From NCBI GenBank assembly GCA_902795095.1, contig CADBKB010000054.1, positions 1 through 17,761 of the forward strand: a DNA stretch of 17,761 nucleotides. The letters run 5' to 3'. Of the stretch, positions 6,982-12,096 are shown one piece after another. The DNA is from Oscillospiraceae bacterium (lineage in GTDB: Bacteria > Bacillota_A > Clostridia > Oscillospirales > Oscillospiraceae). Below the pieces are notes generated by a model, which did no database searches, was not told the origin of the DNA, and saw nothing but the letters and a program-made list of their open reading frames with translations. The translations under genes and the position numbers were made by a program. Position 1 is the first letter of the stretch; each line of letters opens with the position of its first letter.

Positions 6982-8709
6982 TCAGTCCGGGAGCTGCGCT
7001 TCGATGGTTTCCCGGGCGCGTTTGGCGTGGCCGGGCTCCATGGGGCTCTCCAGCCCGGCCTCCGCCAGGGCGTCGGCAAAGGGCTGATCCCACTGCTCCA
7101 TCAGGACATTGTAGGCGTCCCAGGCTTCCTCCGGATCCTCCAGCGCCAGCTGGTAGAGCTGCATGGACGCGTCGGCGGAGGTGCAGTAGCTGACCACATA
7201 GAAGGGCATCTCGAACAGGTGATCCACCTGGGTCCACCAGAGCGCCGCCGTTTCTTCGTCGCCGTCGATCAGGCCGTAGTCGCGCTGGGTTTCCAGGAAC
7301 AGCTCGTTGAAGCGCTCCGCGGTGCGCTCCGACTCCGGCAGGGCGTAGACCGCCTGCTCGAAGGCGCTGTAGGAGGCCTGGGTGGTGTAGGCGTCCACGG
7401 CGCCCAGAAGCTTGATGCGCAGCAGCTCGTCATAATTGGGCAGCATGTCCCGCAGCCCCTCCAGGGTCAGGAATTCCATGCCCTGGGACCAGGTCTCGTC
7501 CAGATCCAGGGGCGTGTCCCAGATCCCGAGGGAATAGCCCGCCAGGAAGTGACCGAATTCGTGGGAGACGGTGAGCAGATCCTCGATGTCGCCGTAGGTG
7601 TCGGCGAACAGGTAGGGGGTATCGTAGCTGTAGAGATAGACGGTATAGGATACGGGCGCCTTGCGCATATCCGGGGTGACGTCCCACAGCTCATAGTCGC
7701 ACATGAAGTTGAAGGCCTCCGACGCCGCGCCCCCCAGCGAATCCATCACGTCGCCCAGATAGCTCCGGAGCAGGCGCTCGGACAGGACGGGGTAGTCCAG
7801 CTTATCGTATTCACCGGTATCGAACAGCGACTGCCGGTAGGGTCCCAGCTCCCGGCGGATCTCCTCCAGCCAGTCCCGGGCCTCGTCGGGGGTGTAGTCG
7901 CGGTAATAGTAGTCGTAGCAGTACTGCTCATAGCTGTCGTAGCCCATGGCCTCGGCCATCTCGATGCGCACGCCGAGGAGCTCGGCGTAGATGCCGGCGG
8001 CCTCGCCGTTCACCTTTTCGAGCCAGGCGAGGTAGGCGTCGCGGTATTCCTCCTCGCTCAGCGATTCCCGGGCCAGGTACTCGTTCAGGCTCATGGTATT
8101 GCCGTCGATCTCCACGGCGTCGTCGGCCATCAGGGCGCGGTACTCCGCCAGCAGCTCGCTTTCGCGCTGGTACAGGGCCACAATGGCGTCGTCAAAGGCC
8201 TCCTCGCCCTCGTATTCGTCCAGCTCCCCCGGGCCGAAGTAGCCCCGGTGCTCCAGCACCGGACGCAGGGAGCTGGCGGCGCAGGCGCGCAGCATCTGCT
8301 CGCGCCACTGCTCCACCTGGGCGGTCATGACCTCGCAGCGGTCGTACTCGCTGCGGTAGTACTCGTCGGTCTGGTCGGCGTCGGAGCGGATCATGGCGAT
8401 GGTATCGAGGGTATAGAATTGATTGTAGGCGTCGAAGGCCCGGTCCAGGGCGGCGATCAGCGCGTCGGCGTCCTCCCCCTGCTCCGCCAGGGTGCGGGCC
8501 TTGCCGAAGACGCCGTTGAGCTCCTGGGCGTCGGGGGATTCATAGGGCATGTCCGGGAAGGGACGGAGGGTGTCGTAATTACGGATCGTGGAGACGATCC
8601 GGGCAAAGGTTCCCCGGTCCTTACGCAGGATCCGGTGCAGCATCTCCGCGCCGGAGCAGCCGCCAAGCAGAAGACACAGGGCCAGAAACAGGGCAAGCAG
8701 CCGCTTCAT
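6982..8709 (-). CDS. M3-type (oligoendopeptidase F-like) metallopeptidase lipoprotein
   Basis: A 575-residue predicted surface lipoprotein. The N-terminus has two basic residues, a hydrophobic core and the lipobox LGGC with Cys at residue 18, so it should be lipidated and held on the outer face of the membrane. The zinc-binding motif HEFGH is at 383-387. The likely third ligand is E405 in ETWSQGMEF, which resembles the M3-family E-x-x-S pattern, and a YxxSYxxS-like stretch lies near the C-terminus. M3 enzymes cut short peptides and are usually cytosolic; an exported, lipid-anchored form would act on extracellular peptides. The N-terminal two-thirds is acidic and tyrosine-rich, as in bacterial M3 relatives. 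ATG 8709 is preferred over the longer frame because AGGAGG lies 7 nt upstream and a signal peptide begins there. It is transcribed divergently from spo0A. Confidence 0.85.
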   Translation of the reverse strand: MKRLLALFLALCLLLGGCSGAEMLHRILRKDRGTFARIVSTIRNYDTLRPFPDMPYESPDAQELNGVFGKARTLAEQGEDADALIAALDRAFDAYNQFYTLDTIAMIRSDADQTDEYYRSEYDRCEVMTAQVEQWREQMLRACAASSLRPVLEHRGYFGPGELDEYEGEEAFDDAIVALYQRESELLAEYRALMADDAVEIDGNTMSLNEYLARESLSEEEYRDAYLAWLEKVNGEAAGIYAELLGVRIEMAEAMGYDSYEQYCYDYYYRDYTPDEARDWLEEIRRELGPYRQSLFDTGEYDKLDYPVLSERLLRSYLGDVMDSLGGAASEAFNFMCDYELWDVTPDMRKAPVSYTVYLYSYDTPYLFADTYGDIEDLLTVSHEFGHFLAGYSLGIWDTPLDLDETWSQGMEFLTLEGLRDMLPNYDELLRIKLLGAVDAYTTQASYSAFEQAVYALPESERTAERFNELFLETQRDYGLIDGDEETAALWWTQVDHLFEMPFYVVSYCTSADASMQLYQLALEDPEEAWDAYNVLMEQWDQPFADALAEAGLESPMEPGHAKRARETIEAQLPD

Positions 8710-8740
8710 CTGGACGCCTCCTCTCATGATGGTTTTTTCT

Positions 8741-8749
8741 ATTGTACCA
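8741..8749 (-). promoter_or_regulatory. Extended -10 promoter of the M3 lipoprotein gene
   Basis: On the minus strand the sequence reads TGGTACAAT, an extended -10 about 31 nt upstream of the start codon. No clear -35 box is seen. The weak 0A-box-like site at 8753-8759 lies directly upstream, next to where RNA polymerase would bind. Confidence 0.55.
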
Positions 8750-8752
8750 CAT

Positions 8753-8759
8753 CGTCGAA
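8753..8759 (+). promoter_or_regulatory. Degenerate 0A-box-like site
   Basis: CGTCGAA differs by one base from the Spo0A box TGTCGAA. It lies between the divergent M3 peptidase and spo0A genes, adjacent to the peptidase -10. On its own it could be chance. Confidence 0.25.
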
Positions 8760-8814
8760 AAAAGACGAAGTGCAAATCGTTTTCACGGCGAATAACCGGC
8801 ATAATTAACAAACA

Positions 8815-8821
8815 TGTCGAA
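8815..8821 (+). promoter_or_regulatory. Candidate Spo0A-binding site (0A box)
   Basis: TGTCGAA is a perfect match to the 0A-box core known from Bacillus and Clostridium. It lies 40 nt upstream of the spo0A -35 box, in the intergenic region shared with the divergent peptidase gene. Spo0A commonly regulates its own gene. A 7-mer occurs about twice by chance in a window this size, but its place in this short AT-rich region makes it plausible. Confidence 0.5.
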
Positions 8822-8860
8822 CTTTGCAGAAAACTTTATGGCAATTATGTCTGATTTGTA

Positions 8861-8889
8861 TTGCATTGAAAGGAAAAGTGTGGTAGATT
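8861..8889 (+). promoter_or_regulatory. Sigma-A-type promoter of spo0A
   Basis: TTGCAT (8861-8866), a 17-bp spacer and TAGATT (8884-8889), with TG one base before the -10, form a plausible vegetative promoter. The leader would be about 55-60 nt. I did not find a convincing sigma-H promoter in the region. Confidence 0.6.
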
Positions 8890-8952
8890 TGTTTCAGCGG
8901 CGCAAGAACGGTTGCGGGCGGATAACGAATTTGGATTACGGGGGAAAACGCA

Positions 8953-9738
8953 ATGGAACGATGCTACAGTGTCCTGATTGCCGACAGCAATGAGGCATTT
9001 TGTGAAGAAATGGCCCAGCGGCTGCGCGCGATCGAGGGCTTTACCGTGGCGGGGACCGCCAGCGACGGACAGAGCGCCATCGAGCTGGTGCGCACCTGCC
9101 GTCCGGAGTTCATGGTGCTGGACCTGATGCTGCCGAAGGCGGACGGGATCGCGGTGCTCAAGGCGGCCAACGAGCTCGAGCGCAGACCGGTTTCGGTGGT
9201 GCTCTCGCCCTTCGTCACGGATTATGTGGCGGAAATGTCCGCCAGTCTGGGCGCCCAGTACTTCATTCTGCGGCCCTGTGAGCTGCGCGCCGTGGTGGAG
9301 CGGCTGCAGGAGCTGCGCGAGAGCCTCTGCCAGCGGCGGGGCAAGCCCCAGCGCAGCCGCGCCGACGTCAACATCGAGGCCATGGTCACCTCCATCATCC
9401 ACGAGATCGGCGTCCCGGCGCACATCAAGGGCTACCAGTATATGCGCGAGGCCATCATGATCGCGGTGCAGGATATGGACGTGATCAATTCCATCACCAA
9501 GGTCCTCTATCCCCAGGTGGCGAAGACCTTCCAGACCACCTCCTCCCGGGTGGAGCGGGCCATCCGCCACGCCATCGAGGTGGCCTGGGAGCGGGGCGAC
9601 ATCGAGACCCTGCAGCGCTTCTTCGGCTACACTGTCTCCAACGCCAAGGGCAAGCCCACCAACAGCGAGTTCATTGCCCTGATCGCCGACAAGCTGCAGC
9701 TGCAGATCAAGAACATGGAGTCGGTGAAGATCTCGTAG
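8953..9738 (+). CDS. spo0A: Sporulation master regulator Spo0A
   Basis: Spo0A is the phosphorelay-activated response regulator that commits clostridia and bacilli to sporulation. The 261-residue protein has an N-terminal receiver (about 5-120) and a C-terminal DNA-binding domain (about 145-255) with diagnostic stretches such as [32 protein letters not shown], and [19 protein letters not shown]. The phosphoacceptor is D57 in VLDLMLP, and the switch Thr/Ser position is S85. Two normally conserved receiver positions differ: the acidic pair reads D11-S12 instead of Asp-Asp, and the conserved Lys before Pro is R107 (ILRPCEL). The effector domain looks fully conserved. The gene stands alone, flanked by a divergent peptidase; the spoIVB gene that precedes spo0A in many Firmicutes is not next to it here. 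ATG 8953 follows GGGGGA at 7 nt. A candidate 0A box upstream suggests autoregulation. Confidence 0.96.
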   Translation: MERCYSVLIADSNEAFCEEMAQRLRAIEGFTVAGTASDGQSAIELVRTCRPEFMVLDLMLPKADGIAVLKAANELERRPVSVVLSPFVTDYVAEMSASLGAQYFILRPCELRAVVERLQELRESLCQRRGKPQRSRADVNIEAMVTSIIHEIGVPAHIKGYQYMREAIMIAVQDMDVINSITKVLYPQVAKTFQTTSSRVERAIRHAIEVAWERGDIETLQRFFGYTVSNAKGKPTNSEFIALIADKLQLQIKNMESVKIS

Positions 9739-9778
9739 TCCCCGGCGGCGGGCAGGCTGGCCTGCCGCCCGATACGAT

Positions 9779-9839
9779 CCCGGCCGCCGCTGTACCCTGT
9801 CCGGATGGACAAGGCGCAGCGGCGGCCGGGGCATTTTTT
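9779..9839 (+). terminator. spo0A terminator
   Basis: A perfect 14-bp GC-rich stem (9779-9792 paired with 9817-9830) encloses a second short imperfect stem and is followed by TTTTTT at 9834-9839. It ends 8 nt before the stop codon of the convergent zinc-ribbon gene. A smaller hairpin (GGCAGG/CCTGCC, 9751-9766) lies just upstream and could help stop transcripts from the minus strand. Confidence 0.85.
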
Positions 9840-9847
9840 ATGATGGG

Positions 9848-10954
9848 TTATTGGACGGCGGTGCCGCAGTAGGGGCAGGTCCGGTCATCGGGGGCCAGCG
9901 CGGCGCCGCAGGCGGCGCACACCCGTTTCCCGGGGGCCTCCGGGACGGCGGGCTTTGCCGTCTGCACCGCACCGGCGGCCGCGGCCGCGGCTGCCTGGGC
10001 TGCCGGCGGCGTGGGGGCGGCGGGCGGCGTGACGGGAACGGCATTGCTTGCGGCGGGCGGCGCGGAGCGCTTCTTCCTGCCGCGCAGCACGGCGCCGAGA
10101 ACAGCGCCGATCGCCGCCAGGCCCAGGACCACCCAGAGGGTGGGGAAGCCCTTCTTCTTTGCCGGAGCGGGCGCGGCGGGCGCATCCTCGGACGCATCTT
10201 CGTCGGCCTCGGCGATGAGCATCGGCGTCTCGGCGTCCTCGGCCGGCGCTTCGTCGGCCTCCGGCGCCGCATCCTCGGTCGGCTCTTCCGCCGGCTCCTC
10301 GGCGGCGGGGGCTTCTTCCTCGGGCTGGGCTTCGGTTTCCGCCGCCGGCGTCTCGGCGGCTTCTTCCTCAAAAATCACGCTGTCGATGATGGCCTGGACC
10401 GTCGCCAGGTGTTCCTCCGGGATCTGCTCGCCCTGGTACTGCAGGGTGAAGTTGATGGCCTGATTATTATGAACGGTATAGTACTGCTGGATCTGGGTCA
10501 GATTGCCGGACAGCTCGGTGTGGCCGGTGGTGCGGAAAAAGACCGCCTGCGGGTGGGCATAGCGCACCAGCTCCGTCACCTGGATGCCCCGGGACTCATA
10601 CTGGTCCCGCAGCAGATCCAGCATGCTCTCGAGGGTCTGCTCGTCGAACTGGCTCATGTCCTTCACCGCGTTGGGGGTCATGGTGATGAGGAACTCAAAG
10701 GCGGGATCGTCGCCCAGCGCGTCGAGATAGATGTTGCCCTGCTCAAAAATCTGCTTCAACTGGTCGATGGGGATGCCGTACTGCGCCAGGGCGGGATCCT
10801 CCGCCTGGGTGGCGCGGGTGAAAACCGAGCAGTCCGTCGGCAGATCGATGCGCAGGCCCAGCTCTTCTACGGATACGCTGACGGTGTCGGCTGCCTGGAC
10901 GGTGAAAACCAGCAGCAGCACCGCAAGAATGAACAGTCCGATCGTGCGTTTCAT
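9848..10954 (-). CDS. Exported single-pass membrane protein with cytosolic C-terminal zinc ribbon
   Basis: A 368-residue protein of unknown function with a clear layout. Residues 1-22 form a signal peptide (basic start, hydrophobic core, VQA before the likely cleavage). Residues about 23-200 form an extracellular domain whose pattern, ending in a strand-strand-helix with TVQAIIDSV, loosely resembles PsbP/DcrB-like lipoprotein domains. Residues about 200-265 are a low-complexity Glu/Ala/Pro linker. A membrane span (272-290) is followed by RGRKKR, placing the C-terminus in the cytosol. A second Pro/Ala linker leads to a zinc ribbon with C346, C349, C360 and C363 in CxxC pairs. The start is set by GGGAGG 5 nt upstream; an upstream in-frame ATG would lie at the promoter. 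It is convergent with spo0A and divergent from the CBS gene. A sensor or scaffold role is possible but is only inferred. Confidence 0.82.
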   Translation of the reverse strand: MKRTIGLFILAVLLLVFTVQAADTVSVSVEELGLRIDLPTDCSVFTRATQAEDPALAQYGIPIDQLKQIFEQGNIYLDALGDDPAFEFLITMTPNAVKDMSQFDEQTLESMLDLLRDQYESRGIQVTELVRYAHPQAVFFRTTGHTELSGNLTQIQQYYTVHNNQAINFTLQYQGEQIPEEHLATVQAIIDSVIFEEEAAETPAAETEAQPEEEAPAAEEPAEEPTEDAAPEADEAPAEDAETPMLIAEADEDASEDAPAAPAPAKKKGFPTLWVVLGLAAIGAVLGAVLRGRKKRSAPPAASNAVPVTPPAAPTPPAAQAAAAAAAGAVQTAKPAVPEAPGKRVCAACGAALAPDDRTCPYCGTAVQ

Positions 10955-10997
10955 AGTAGCCTCCCGTGGTTTCACAGAAACCTGTATGATTGGCTCC

Positions 10998-11026
10998 ATT
11001 ATACATCAATCCCCGGAGAACCACAA
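10998..11026 (-). promoter_or_regulatory. Promoter of the zinc-ribbon membrane protein gene
   Basis: On the minus strand a perfect TATAAT (10998-11003) lies 17 bp from TTGTGG (11021-11026), a half-matching -35 box. The leader would be about 37 nt. Confidence 0.6.
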
Positions 11027-11147
11027 GCGGCAACTTCCCGTTTTCGTTTGAATCACCAAAAAACCGACGCTCGCACAGGCCGGGAGCCGAAGGAATTTGT
11101 CGCTTTGGGAGAAAGTCGCCGGGACGTCTGTTCGTCGGCTGAAAATG

Positions 11148-11156
11148 TGATATAAT
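11148..11156 (+). promoter_or_regulatory. Extended -10 promoter of the CBS-pair gene
   Basis: TGATATAAT is a perfect extended -10 box 33 nt upstream of the GTG start. The matching -35 position (11128-11133) is poor. Confidence 0.65.
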
Positions 11157-11189
11157 GGAAGTACTCCAGAACGAAAGGAGCCCATTTTT

Positions 11190-11615
11190 GTGAACCTGCT
11201 GTTTTTTCTGACCCCCAAGGCCGTATGCAGCTATCTATTCGACGACTATACCATCCGCCAGGCCATCGAGCGCATGGAGACCCTCGGCTACGCGGCCCTG
11301 CCCATTCTCACCCGCGCCGGCGTCTACCGCGGCACCCTCACCGAGGGCGACCTGCTCTGGGCCATCAAAAACATGTGCGATATGGACATGGCAAAGACCA
11401 CAGAGCACTCCATCATGGAGATCCCCCACCGCCGGGACAACGCCCCGGTGAACGTCACCACCGACATGCTCGAGCTGGTGCGCACCGCCACGGACCAGAA
11501 TTTCGTCCCCGTGGTGGACGACAAGGGCGATTTCATCGGCATCATCACCCGCCGCGCCATCCTGCGGTACTATCTGGATAATTACGTGCCGGAAAAGGCC
11601 CTTCCAGCCGAATAA
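11190..11615 (+). CDS. CBS-domain pair protein, DarB/CbpB-like
   Basis: A 141-residue cytosolic protein made almost entirely of two CBS domains (about 10-62 and 76-132), the Bateman module that binds adenine nucleotides. The first repeat has the GYAALPIL strand, and the second NFVPVVDDKGDFIGIITRR. Size and the ITRRAILR ending resemble Bacillus DarB/CbpB (YkuL), which binds cyclic di-AMP and regulates Rel and pyruvate carboxylase. That similarity is from memory of the family, so ligand and partners remain open; AMP or ATP binding is the main alternative. The start is GTG 11190, with AAAGGAG about 9 nt upstream and an extended -10 box further up. It stands alone: divergent from the zinc-ribbon gene and ended by its own terminator. 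Confidence 0.82.
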   Translation: MNLLFFLTPKAVCSYLFDDYTIRQAIERMETLGYAALPILTRAGVYRGTLTEGDLLWAIKNMCDMDMAKTTEHSIMEIPHRRDNAPVNVTTDMLELVRTATDQNFVPVVDDKGDFIGIITRRAILRYYLDNYVPEKALPAE

Positions 11616-11619
11616 CCTC

Positions 11620-11657
11620 CGCCCCGCGGCTGCACACGCGCCGCGGGGCGCTGTTTT
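11620..11657 (+). terminator. Terminator of the CBS-pair gene
   Basis: A perfect 10-bp stem CGCCCCGCGG/CCGCGGGGCG (11620-11629 with 11641-11650) is followed by CTGTTTT. It starts 4 nt after the stop codon. Confidence 0.7.
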
Positions 11658-11669
11658 CGCTTCCCCATC

Positions 11670-11697
11670 GCTCCGGCCGCCCGGGGGCGGCCGGAGC
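11670..11697. terminator. GC-rich hairpin between convergent genes
   Basis: A perfect 12-bp stem (11670-11681 with 11686-11697, 4-nt loop) lies between the CBS gene and the convergent Cys/Gly miniprotein. It has only CTTT after it on the plus strand and no U-tract on the minus strand. It may protect transcript ends or assist termination in either direction. Confidence 0.45.
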
Positions 11698-11709
11698 CTT
11701 TGCGATCCG

Positions 11710-11883
11710 TCAGCAGCCGCAGCCGTTGTCGCAGCCGCAGCCGCCGTTGCAGCCGCAGCCGCCGCCGTTGCAGCCGCAGCCGTTGCCGCCCAGCAGCACC
11801 AGCGCCACGATCAGAATGAGGATCCACCACCAGCTGCTGCCGTAGGCAAAGATGCCGCTGCCGTTGCAGGAATTACAGGACAT
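11710..11883 (-). CDS. Cys/Gly-rich single-span membrane miniprotein (57 residues)
   Basis: A short gene with a strong ribosome site (GGGAGG, 8 nt before ATG). The product starts MSCNSCNGSG, has a Trp-rich membrane span (WWW at 18-20, then about 12 hydrophobic residues to about 31), and ends in a tail of repeated GC and NG units, with Cys at 36, 38, 43, 45, 49, 51, 55 and 57. With C3 and C6 that is ten cysteines in 57 residues. The tail is encoded by a degenerate tandem repeat of GGCTGC/AACGGC units. I do not recognise a named family. The short membrane-plus-Gly layout recalls YjcZ-type small spore proteins, but the Cys repeats are different. The tail could bind metal or form disulfides. It is divergent from the SLH transpeptidase gene and shares a regulatory region with it. 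Confidence 0.72.
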   Translation of the reverse strand: MSCNSCNGSGIFAYGSSWWWILILIVALVLLGGNGCGCNGGGCGCNGGCGCDNGCGC

Positions 11884-11962
11884 AACGTCGACCTCCCGTT
11901 GATAGAATCAGCGTTTCCGCTCATTCCATGTTATGCGCCCGCCCGGCATTGGTGAAACACGG

Positions 11963-11982
11963 GTATGAAAAACAGTTCATAC
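11963..11982. promoter_or_regulatory. Inverted repeat, possible operator
   Basis: GTATGAA-N6-TTCATAC is a perfect 7-bp dyad with a spacing fit for a dimeric regulator. It lies between the divergent miniprotein and SLH transpeptidase genes, 80 nt upstream of the former and 26 nt upstream of the latter's -35 box. The protein that would bind it is unknown. Confidence 0.4.
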
Positions 11983-12008
11983 GCGCCGAAAAAATCGTAA
12001 ATCATGTA

Positions 12009-12037
12009 TTGATTCACCGCTGAATTTTATGTATACT
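12009..12037 (+). promoter_or_regulatory. Promoter of the SLH transpeptidase gene
   Basis: TTGATT (12009-12014), a 17-bp spacer and TATACT (12032-12037) form a good sigma-A-type promoter. The leader is about 54 nt. Confidence 0.65.
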
Positions 12038-12096
12038 GTTCATGAAATACAATGGTTCGCGCCGGCATCCGGCGCTGCGAAGAAAGAGGAATGGAT

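Noticed and set aside
8871..8931. Possible sigma-H promoter for spo0A (AAGGAAAA with a downstream GAAT)
   Set aside because: The two elements are too far apart for a sigma-H promoter, and the sigma-A-type promoter at 8861-8889 is a better fit.
11706..11785. Tandem CAGCCG-type repeats considered as a CRISPR or regulatory array
   Set aside because: The repeats are short, without spacers, and are explained by the Gly-Cys codons of the miniprotein tail.
11582..11830. 82-codon minus-strand frame overlapping the miniprotein region
   Set aside because: It is Arg/Gln/Leu repeat-like, lacks a ribosome site and covers the CBS terminator. The other minus-strand frame (11710-11883) has GGGAGG, a membrane span and a sensible start.
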